Assembly (NCBI GenBank): GCA_029959195.1
Contig: CP114120.1
Location: 1,984,001 to 2,048,000, forward strand
Direction of reading: 5' to 3'
Length of the DNA: 64,000 bases
Source: Dictyophora rubrovolvata
Taxonomy: Eukaryota; Basidiomycota; Agaricomycetes; Phallales; Phallaceae
This document shows, one piece after another, positions 55,269 through 64,000 of this stretch (positions are counted from its first letter, which is position 1; each line of letters starts with the position of its first letter). The translations under genes were made by a program, and so were the position numbers. A model generated the notes under the pieces. That model was not told the DNA's origin, made no database searches, and saw nothing but the letters and a program-made list of their open reading frames with translations.

Positions 55269-57101
55269 ATGTCCCCTCATTCAATTCATCCTCATAAACG
55301 GGTTCCGAAACCTCAGCTACTATCCCTTGACCTTCCGCTATCTTTACCTTCGCCTGTAGGCAACCTTTTAAATCCTGTTGTCCAAATCGGATCGTCTTCA
55401 AATCCCGCGCCAAATCAACCTCCAAAACAAAATCCACCACCAAAGCCTTCTCCAGGTCCATCTCCATCTCTGACTCCTTCAACATCTCCGCCTTCCCCCT
55501 CTTCCCCCCCATCCCCTCCTTCCAGTGGAGGAAGCTCCCGGAATGGCGGAAATGGAGGAAGTAGCAATGGCGGGAATCAATCGAGTGGGAATGGAAGTAA
55601 CGGCACTAATGGGAATCAAGGGAATGGAAACGGTCAAGGGAATAATAACGGTAACGACAACAACGGTGGACAGTCTAACACCGCTAATGGAAATGGTACC
55701 CCATCGCAAAGTGGTACAGCCAGTTCGACAGGAAATTCGGGCTCTGCAGGAAGCGGGGGTCAATCTCAGCCGTCGTCCAACGAACCCATTCCTGGGGTGA
55801 GCCAATCCTCGCCTTCTTCTGGTACAACGAGCGGGGCAACGTCGTCACCTTCCAATGTCTCTAATAACAGTAACGGCGGAGCTACCAATTCTGAACCGGC
55901 CTCCCCTTTGGGACCTCCCCTACGAGGTGATATTTCAAGTCCGAACGAATCGGGGGATCCAGTCCTTCAAAGCGGGAACGCCGCCAGCGGTAATAATAAT
56001 CCATCGAAACCAGGACAACCCTCGACGGGCTCGAGTTCGGGGAACTCCCCCAGTGATCCCAGTAACCCCTTCAATACCGTAGATGGTGGTGGGAGTTCTC
56101 CATTAAGTGGCAGCGCTACCATATCTACAAACTCACCTGCCGTGACAAACGACCCGACTAGTAGCGGTGCCACTGGTAGCAAATCTCATGCTGGTGGGAT
56201 TGCAGCAGGTATAACCGTCTCCCTGATCACGGTAGCACTCATTGCTTGCATCCTCTTCTTCTTACGCCGCCGTCATCAACGAAAACAAGCCGACCGACGC
56301 ATAACATGGATCACTGGTTTTGTTGACGGTCAAGCACCTGACATGGTAGAGCGGAGCAGCATACGAAGTAGCTGGGGTACTCCCATTGAACGTCTGACGT
56401 GGGCAAGGACACCAAATGACGATCCCTTTGTTCGTGACTTTTCACAAAATACGCTTCCAGTCCTACCTCTGCCGGTGCATTCTCCATTAGATGTTGGACG
56501 ACCTGATTCCGCAAGTCCCGAGGTTCCCGAAAACCCGTTTTCCGATGTCCCAGCAAACGCTCAAGGCTCCTTACACCCGTGTCAAGTTCCGTTCACCCTT
56601 CCTATTCGTCTAAGCTTGATCTCTGCTGGTTCCTGTCAAGATCCCTTCGACGATGTTAATCGAACTGCCGAGCCTATCAGCAACTCCGATGGTGGTCAAA
56701 CGACATTCGAATTGAATTCCAAGACTACCGGACACGGTCCGAGTCAAGCCAACTTCCCCCTGCCGCCTTCTACGCCAGCTTCCGTTAAATCGGGCATTGC
56801 AATCGGAAGTCCATCGGATCTTGGCCCGCACAAAGAACTTTTGGCGACACCCAGCATGACATTTAGTTTCCCAGATTCTCCAATTTCCCCAACGTTCGCC
56901 TCTCCAGATACCGCGTCGTATCCTCACCGAGTATCGGTGAAACATGATTTCCGTGCCTCACAAGCAAGAAGTGACGAAATTCACCTTGAAAAGGGGGAAG
57001 AAGTTAATGTTGTGAGCGTATATGAAGATGGGTGGGCATTCGTTCAAAAAGAGAAAGATAACGAGCGTGGTCTTGTGCCACTGAATTGTTTAGATCTTTA
57101 A
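55269..57101 (+). CDS. Single-pass membrane protein with C-terminal SH3 domain
   Basis: An intronless frame of 610 residues. Residues 1-60 are ordinary, and then come a Pro/Ser run (about 50-85) and a very long Gly/Asn/Ser low-complexity stretch (about 85-300). There is one membrane helix at about 308-332 (GIAAGITVSLITVALIACIL), followed at once by RRRHQRKQ, so the C-terminal part should be cytosolic. Residues 555-610 form an SH3 domain: VKHDFRASQARSDEIHLEKG, then EEVNVVSVYEDGWAFVQ and GLVPLNCLDL. The ALYDY-like start, the GW and the final P-x-N-x-x match SH3. The layout recalls yeast Fus1 or fungal wall-sensor-like proteins, which would place it at the cell surface or fusion site; this is inference. 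No clear signal peptide is seen. Confidence 0.82.
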   Translation: MSPHSIHPHKRVPKPQLLSLDLPLSLPSPVGNLLNPVVQIGSSSNPAPNQPPKQNPPPKPSPGPSPSLTPSTSPPSPSSPPSPPSSGGSSRNGGNGGSSNGGNQSSGNGSNGTNGNQGNGNGQGNNNGNDNNGGQSNTANGNGTPSQSGTASSTGNSGSAGSGGQSQPSSNEPIPGVSQSSPSSGTTSGATSSPSNVSNNSNGGATNSEPASPLGPPLRGDISSPNESGDPVLQSGNAASGNNNPSKPGQPSTGSSSGNSPSDPSNPFNTVDGGGSSPLSGSATISTNSPAVTNDPTSSGATGSKSHAGGIAAGITVSLITVALIACILFFLRRRHQRKQADRRITWITGFVDGQAPDMVERSSIRSSWGTPIERLTWARTPNDDPFVRDFSQNTLPVLPLPVHSPLDVGRPDSASPEVPENPFSDVPANAQGSLHPCQVPFTLPIRLSLISAGSCQDPFDDVNRTAEPISNSDGGQTTFELNSKTTGHGPSQANFPLPPSTPASVKSGIAIGSPSDLGPHKELLATPSMTFSFPDSPISPTFASPDTASYPHRVSVKHDFRASQARSDEIHLEKGEEVNVVSVYEDGWAFVQKEKDNERGLVPLNCLDL

Positions 57102-57531
57102 CTGGACAACTTAATTGTAAGCTTCGGTTTCACACTAAAATAATAGAGTCCGGCTTTCTAATCAATGGCGGATACAGTGTTATTCCTGCGCGCAAAAAGA
57201 AAAAGAAATAGCTTTAGCCATGCGATCTGTCAGGATACAAAGAACAATACCCTTTTATTTCCAACCAAGGTTCCCTTTTCTTTCGTTATATTTGTAGCCT
57301 TGCTTGCATATTCTCTTTTCCCCTCATAAATCTCTTCCATTTTTTCCTCCGATCTTCGCTTTTACAGTATGCTGTTTTTGTGGAAAGATGCCTTATTAAA
57401 TATTGTTTACTTGTTTGATAGCTGGTGATTGTTGCAAGTAGGTGATATAAAGGATTTAATTATAGTTTTGCTATCTCGATAGTCCATGTTCCGAGTTGGT
57501 CTGACATAGAGACTGCGTACGCAGTATATCA
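57102..57531. other. Convergent intergenic region between SH3 and SCOC-like genes
   Basis: A 0.43-kb AT-rich stretch between two convergent stops. It presumably contains both 3' UTRs. No coding frame is visible. Confidence 0.5.
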
Positions 57532-57912
57532 TCACTGTTGTCGTCGAGCGAGTTGTTTCGTCAAATTATCAATATACAGCTGTAGTGTCTGATTGCCCGA
57601 TGTGAGTTTGTCTACTTCCCCTTGAACCTCTTTTACTCGTGTAAGCAGAGCTAAACCAAAATCATGAAAACTAACAGTTGAATATGAGAGAACCAAATAG
57701 AACCTTGTAAATCCTCCTGCGCAGCTTGGATTTCTCTGTAGTCCGATTCAAAAAAAAAACAATGTCAATAATACAGATTATCTCCAAAGGGATTATGAAT
57801 ACCTGAGAGTGCGCTCTTTTTTAATGGCAGCAGAGACGATATCAACCTCTTCTTCTGGGGTTGAAGTGGCACCCCAAGCTGTGGTATCATCAAATGGCGT
57901 AAAGGACATCTC
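57532..57912 (-). CDS. Short coiled-coil protein (SCOC/DUF2205-like)
   Basis: A small minus-strand gene. The first exon reads MSFTPFDDTTAWGATSTPEE, then EVDIVSAAIKKERTLRYS; an in-frame ATG at 58020 would add 36 residues (MALVSNSYRSILRKQSHSAV) and is possible. A short middle exon (about 57717-57740) gives EIQAAQEDLQ. The last exon reads LLTRVKEVQGEVDKLTSGNQ, then TLQLYIDNLTKQLARRQQ. The segment V-K-x-E-V-x-x-L-x-S-x-N-Q-x-L-Q-x-Y-I-x-N-L is the signature of SCOC-type proteins, which in animals bind Arl GTPases at the Golgi and act in autophagy. A role at the Golgi here is inferred from the family only. The gene converges with the SH3 gene. Confidence 0.65.
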
Positions 57913-58020
57913 CTCAGTGAGGGACGGTATGGTGTTGAGGAGTGATATGCACGATTTTGTGACGGCACTGTGACTTTGCTTACGTAGAATTGATCGGTAC
58001 GAGTTTGAAACAAGCGCCAC

Positions 58021-61000
58021 TTGAGCGCCACATTATTCTTGGATTGCCCGAACTCGAAGCTGGTTATCCTGTATCCCTATACGTATTGAGAATAGGCATG
58101 TCGTTAGCGTAAGATTTGAGGCCTTTCCTTATATGATTTTTCACTGAATAAAATCAAAATTTCCAGCTTTAGGTAACAATTCATAATTAATGATTTTAAG
58201 ATGAATCATGGGACCGTCGAAAACCTTACAAAATGTCGTACAAATTTTGAATAAGAAAAACAAGGAAGTTCTTTATGGAAGAAACCTCTGGCGCCGGACA
58301 TTTATTAGTACTAACTTCTCCATAGTGACATTTCGCAATTGAGCCGACTTGCGGCTGCTTCTCCGTTGGTTCCTATCGATAACTGAGCGGTGAATTCGGA
58401 AAAAGTGTGTTCCTAATCAAATTATTATACAATAATCTCATGAGAAAGAGCCGGAAGCTAGGAATTTTGGCCGAAATGTTCTTTGTTGAGTTCCATTCTC
58501 GTCTTGTATGAATTATTTCGGGCTCCCCAGTAGAAATCAACATTTACTAATTCATCAATGAAATATGGCGACTACAGGTCAATTCAAAAATTCAACACTG
58601 TACGAATTGCACGGGTAAGTCCCTTCCGCCGAATTTAACCCCTGAACTGAACCCTTTTGAGAGTACTTCAAAGACCGTCCTTTCTACCCTGGCAATCCCG
58701 ATATGCTTTGACAATCATTTCCAAGCCGCAGCGTCAAAATTTTTTGAATGAATTTAGGAGAGATTAAGTTCATTCAACCTGAGGATTCGGAACCCGAGTA
58801 GCATGGCAACCCTGCGTTGTATAGCCCATTTTTTTGACAAATGGGCAACAATGATTGTCAGGCGGTCAACTGCCTTTCAATTGAAGGGAGTCATGCATCC
58901 AATCTTATAGCGTTCTAAACGCTGATTGTCGAAGATAGTGGGGCCAGGTTATGAAATGACGTGAGTGAAACCAGTCCTTTCGTGGCAAGTGTCAATATTA
59001 TTTAACAATACCAGAGAAGCATTAAGAGAATGAAGGATCGTAATTTACAATTTGCTCCATAGTAGGCAATTTTTTCCCGAGTCCTGGCGAATCGACTTTA
59101 TGGGAAGTACTGCAAGTCATGCTGGGGCCTTACCAAATATTTGCTACAGCGAGCACGCTGCTAGACTAGGTAAGACATGCGCATTGCGTTTACGACTTGA
59201 AGACGCTATCGTTTGACGTACATGTGGTGTAGCTGTGTCAATCAAACAACTCGCAATCCAAAGGTTACGGAAGTTCATCCAGCCGGACGAAAACTTCATT
59301 CGTTGATGTTCAAATCATTCGGGGAGTCGTGATCGGGATGGTAAAATCAAAGGCATTATAATTGGGTGCCAGCTGGCCAGATCCAGAGGCGACTTGCTAA
59401 CCCGAAATGAATTGCCAGTATCTGAAATTGTCAAGAACATATTGGTTATAAAATTTGAAGAACAAACAACTTGTGTCAGGCACTCATTATAGAGTTATCA
59501 GAGTCAATGCATTTTCAGCGCTCACGGTCATTCTAGTGCGTAAGAGCACATGCCATAGAGGTGAGTTGAGTTTGCGTATAATTAAATAAATAATGATGGG
59601 GTATTTCATGAAAAGTAAAGATATCGCTGGTAATCATGCGTTCTCGGATCGATTTACACTAATGGAAGCAGTGGCTGTGTGGAACAACCTGTCAGTCGAA
59701 CAGCGTTACAGCATAGCAACAAAAAAATACTAGTGTGCGAATCTTTCAAAGGCTCGATCATAATTTGCTCCAGCATGGTGGTCAAAAAAACATGATCAAT
59801 CATTAATCATTAGTCAGTCATCAATAAACTAACTGGTCCGACCCTGCGATAAAGGCTCCCATGACTGCCGGTCTAGAGCTGCGATGGCCCAATCAACATA
59901 GTCGGCGGTCGGTGCCTGTGGGTACTTGTATACACATTTATTCAATCTTTCCGAAAGACAGTGGAACAGAGTCGAATACTCATGCAGGGAAAGCATGCTT
60001 AGTCAAGTCCCAGCAGGTCAACACCGAGTTGATGTATACTACACAGCAGTTTCTAGGATCCATATTCAATGTGACACTTCCCAGGTCCGTCGACATGCCG
60101 ACGACAAAGTTTTTTGCGATTAAATATACAATAATAATCATTCAAACCAAATATGGAAACCCCATACTTACCCGTGCCTATGATCAGGGGCTAGTGTAGC
60201 ATGAGGTAATAAGATTGGTTAATTATTGTGAGAGTGGATCATTAATTATTACTCAGTACTTTTGAGTTTGTCCTAATCTTAGGCTGAGATGAATATTCGG
60301 AACGTCCTTTGGTTCAGCTTCAAACCGAGTGAGGAAACGAATTAGGAAACTGACGTCATAAGTATACGTCGGGTCGGAGATACACGTTTGCCCATTTTAT
60401 CAAAACTTACATAATTATAGAATCTGTTGATCAAGCTTTCGTCTTTAATTACCCGCAGCAATTTATACTTTCGCCTAGTGGCATAAATCGGCCAGCGAGG
60501 CTGTAACTAGTGGAACCCGAACACTCTTGGCATTTACTTGAGGTCGAGCCATTTGGAAGTGGATTTTTTTAAGGCCGACATATTTCTGACTATTTCTAAA
60601 TTTCGAGTGCGTGTGGGGAAGAAGATCGAGAATAGTTAGGCGACAAAACTGGATCACATGAACTTTGTGGACGAGCCTTCGAGGATCCTCAAATGTCCGA
60701 TACATAGTGTGCGTGTGAACAGCTCACAGGACGAACAATATTTTCGGCTGAAGTTCCGAGGTTGAGTCGAAGATGCGGTCCTCCGGCAAGATAGGAACAT
60801 GTGGGAGAGGCGGTTTTTTAAGGAACCGAGGGCAGGGACACTTAAGTCATCTCTCAGCTCCTACCTATGTATGTAGATTTTTCTTTCTACAATTTTCTTT
60901 GTTTGTCACCCTTCCGTGGGTCGCGATTGTACATGGATAATCGGTTTCTGTTTACAAAATGAAGAGAATACGCAGCATTGTCCTTATCGTATGATACCAA

Positions 61001-62018
61001 AATTTGAGATTCAATATAGGTTCTTTTCAGGCTGAAAATTCTAAAGCCGGAAAGGAAAGAACACCTGTGTGGCGTAGATCAAAGTGACGAGAAGTCAAGT
61101 TGGACACCAAAAAGGGTAACGGAAGAAGGAACACGTATACCATTCAGGTCCAAAGTTGGGCTGCCTATAATATATTTTTAAGTCTGGACGGCCTTATGAA
61201 TTGCGACAAAAGCATGCAGGTTTGTGGAGTATCCGGAAATCGGAAGGGAAGGAGCGAACACCTCCTGAAACAAAGGAGCCACTAAAGTAGCCAATCGATT
61301 AGGCTTCACTGGGACCATTCAATAAATATTCCATTTTCAAAAGGCCTTATAATCGAGACAATAAACAATATTGATAGGGGTAGTTGACTAAATGGAATCG
61401 ATCATACATCATCGCCGCTGCATAGGTTCAAAAGCGCGCCAGGCTGGCAATTGATTAGAATTTGCACGAATAACCAAGTGCCGGCATAGCAATTACATAC
61501 AACTTGCACCGAAGACAGTGATGGTTAGCGGAATCTGCCGGTAGCATTGGAAAACGCAGGATGTAATAATAATATGTACTTGGTCAAGGAGACAAATGTG
61601 GGTAAATCTCTAATTTGCGCCCCGCGCGTGACATAAGATGCAACGTGTTTGTTGCGGTCTATCCTAAATAGGCTCCAGCCAGTCCAGGCCATGCGAGCCG
61701 TGCTCCTGGGTCACGGTTATCTATGGTGCGACTAATTGTAATAGCCTGCAGAGTTCTATCAACGAAGATACTTCGCCAAGTATAATAAACAAAGAATAGT
61801 CAAAGTTTTTTTATGAAAAAAAAAAAACTCCCATCGTTGCTGCCAGGCACGATTCCGACGCCCTTGAACTCTATCGACAATAGCCAATGGGAACAAAAAT
61901 CGAACGTCTTTGGCTCCATTTTCCAGGGGTCCGGCGCAGTAAGCGGCGTATACCCCTCTAGGTCAACCGCGTCTCTTCGCATTCTCGCTCTTTCTTTCCT
62001 GCCTCTACCTTCACTGGT
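58021..62018. other. Gene-poor 4-kb region
   Basis: I find no domain, splice pattern or long frame in this stretch. The longest open frames (59861-60199 +, 60475-60705 -, 61100-61285 +) have no recognisable features. No LTR ends with target duplications were seen. It may be decayed transposon sequence or a non-coding RNA region. The last 200 bases are the leader of the FYRN gene and contain a poly-A tract near 61815-61830. Confidence 0.45.
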
Positions 62019-64000
62019 ATGGATAACCATTATACGAGTCGCTCGATGCCTCCGCCACCGCCATTGCCATCCGCCTCGGCCCAGCATGACCAAGACCCTG
62101 TCTACGACCGCTACAAGCGACTCAAACGTCTCTACGTCGAAATGGAGCAAAAGTTCAACGCCATGTATGTAGATTTACAACGGGCTGGAGAGCAAAATCG
62201 TCGACTGGTACGAGAACGAGAGTGCGTTTTGTCATGCATTTTTAGCTACGTTTCCCAACGCCGTGATCGATAGTATGCTCCTCGACCGGATTCATGACAT
62301 GAATGTCTCACAATCATCACCATCATCGACCCCAGCTGCCAGCACTTCGCTGGCAACATCTTCTCGGGGTGTGCCAGATGTATATTCGTCGAGAAGTGCT
62401 CCACCACCCATCCGTGGTTCTCGAGAGGCCGCTCTTCAGCGGTTTTTGGACGAGGATTCCGACGACGACATTCCGCCACCGCATAGGCCGTCCGTAAATT
62501 ATGGTCGGCGAGACTTTACTGCGAGCACCATCAATGGCGTGGAAAATGGCAGCAGGCCTTATGCCGTACCTGACAGAGACCGTTATTCTCATCCTCCACC
62601 GGCCGGACCGGTGAATTCCACGCCGTCTCATCCGGTATATTCCCCAGAATCGACACCAACACCATATCATCGTCACCAGTCATCCGCTTCGGCGACTTCT
62701 ATTTCACAATTTCAAGCACACAGTAACAGCAACGATGGCAGTAATAACAACGTTGCTTCGACGCAGCCCAACCGTCATCATCCTCATCATCCTCAGGCTT
62801 CATCGCAGCCACATCTAATTCATGAACCATATTATCCACCGTACGCCCATTCTGGCCCTCGTTCAAGAACTCCACCTTCAACAAGGTCGGGATTTTCTTT
62901 TTTTTTTTTTTTTGATGGTGCATCTATTCATTCATTTACTCATTCATATTAAATTTTTTGCTTCTTGCAGTCCGCTCTCCGAATACTCTTCTCACAAGCG
63001 CGCGCTAGACGTGGATGCTGAGGAGGTCACTAGCAAGCGGGTCAGGTTAGGTCAATATCATCAACACCAGCTACAACAGTCGTCTGGCTCCCTGTCTAAA
63101 CCTGTTTCCTCTACGTCATCACAGTCTGCGGCCTTTGCAAATGGCTCTCCATCTCCTCCTGTCCAAGAACAGGCTCCGCGTGGGGGTGGTGCTAGAAGTG
63201 GTAGATCTCGGAAAGGTCGAGCTGGTTCCGTTTCGGCCGCCAACACTACAGAAGCCCCTGTCAAGAAGCGTAGGTCGAGACAAAGTAAAGCCGCACGCGA
63301 CGCCGAGAAGGTCATGTCTGACGAGGAAGTGGGCCATTCGATGGATCGACGTAGCCAACATGACGACTTAGAACCACCTATCGCTGGGTCCTCCCGTCGA
63401 CAAGGGCCCGTTAAAGAACGATCTGCATCACCTCCTGTTCCTCCGCCGTCCATGCCAATGAATATTATCAGAGGTGGTAGCTCTCCATCCAGGTCATACA
63501 GTCCTGCTCCTCCTGCATTGCCTCCCACCGGTCCCCCGCCGAGAAATCGGTGCGTAAATATACTTGATACATCTCAGTTTTCTTAACATCATCCAGTTTA
63601 TCGACGGTCGCTGATGCTCGTAATTCCAGCAGATCCAATGCGCACGCTCCCCCGCCTCCTCCTCTGGCCCTTCCCAGACCCCGCAGCACCAAACCAAAAC
63701 GTTTAAAAGCGCATACGGTTCAGAGCAAGAGCTACAGCATTCCAACTGTTCCAAGGTTAAATACCAAGTCCGGAATATCGTGAAACAGATGCTTATGATT
63801 GTCTATAGAGTCCCAGATGGAAGGCCCCAGCTTCCGTTGAATGTCGGCATTATGACAGTTCGCAATCTGGGAAAGGTTTGTTTGGAAAAACACTTTCATA
63901 CTGAAAGGTACATTTTCCCGGTTGGCTACGAAGTAACTAGGTATACGCGTTTCCTTCCTTTTGACTGCGCTAATTCTCACCATCGTATCAGGCGGTACTT
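62019..64000 (+). CDS. FYRN-domain nuclear protein, N-terminal part (runs off the edge)
   Basis: The gene is incomplete at the right edge. The exons are 62019-62221, 62274-62885, 62971-63549, about 63630-63756, about 63808-63940 and 63992 onward. The N-terminus has a coiled coil (DRYKRLKRLYVEMEQKFNAM, then QRAGEQNRRLVRERD and MLLDRIHDM). A long Ser/Pro/His-rich disordered region follows, with basic, nuclear-type clusters (KKRRSRQSKAARD). The start of the FYRN domain reads RPQLPLNVGIMTVRNLGKVC, then HFHTERYIFPVGYEVTR, the diagnostic F-H-x-x-x-Y-I-[FY]-P-V-G-[YF] core. A FYRC domain is expected next, beyond 64000. The coiled coil before FYRN resembles TBRG1-like and fungal chromatin-associated proteins. 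A chromatin role is inferred. The intron at 62886-62970 has a long poly-T tract. Confidence 0.82.

Noticed and set aside
55479-55805. Minus-strand frame of 108 residues
   Set aside because: Antisense shadow of the Gly/Asn-rich part of the SH3 membrane protein gene.

Overview
The window looks like nuclear DNA of a mushroom-forming basidiomycete (Agaricomycetes). Genes are split by many short introns (about 50-60 bases, GT-AG) and are closely packed on both strands. Several families are typical of this group: a DUF6534 membrane protein, a Mug135-like coiled-coil protein, a fungal CorA-like protein and a HAM1-like protein. No species is assigned. All exon limits were read by eye from splice signals and frame continuity, so they are approximate.

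Left arm (about 0.4-19.8 kb): mostly ordinary cellular genes. In order these are a CorA-like Mg2+ transporter (-), SAS10/UTP3 (ribosome small-subunit processome, +), EPL1 (NuA4 acetyltransferase scaffold, +), a Zn2Cys6 transcription factor (-), TOM22 (mitochondrial import receptor, +), a DUF6534 seven-helix protein (+), a Mug135-like protein (+) and FCF2 (pre-rRNA processing, -). SAS10 and FCF2 both serve 18S rRNA maturation. A roughly 225-base copy of the FCF2 3' end lies 2.2 kb away and supplies the stop codon of the DUF6534 gene.

Middle (about 20-41 kb): a transposon cluster. It holds a Copia element with identical LTRs (24561-27736, TSD tattt), a young Gypsy element (31160-40300, TSD tgtcc) and five solo LTRs from three families. 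One solo LTR sits inside another. At least two resident genes are cut by these insertions: one at 20.6-23.1 kb by two solo LTRs, and one at 29.3-41.0 kb by a nested solo-LTR pair and the whole Gypsy element. Target-site duplications support six of the seven insertions, one of them with a single mismatch.

Right arm (about 42.9-64 kb): cellular genes again. These are an enoyl-CoA hydratase (-), a large TmpL-like protein (adenylation domain, membrane helices and a C-terminal nucleotide-binding region, +), an F-box protein (-), a HAM1-like protein (+), a single-pass SH3 membrane protein (+), a short coiled-coil protein of the SCOC/DUF2205 type (-), a 4-kb stretch without recognisable genes, and a FYRN-domain nuclear protein that runs off the right edge (+).

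The points most worth a second look are the layered insertions inside resident genes, a tRNA-like segment between two copies of the primer-binding site in the Copia leader, an extra sense ORF in the Gypsy element, and the FCF2 3'-end duplication.
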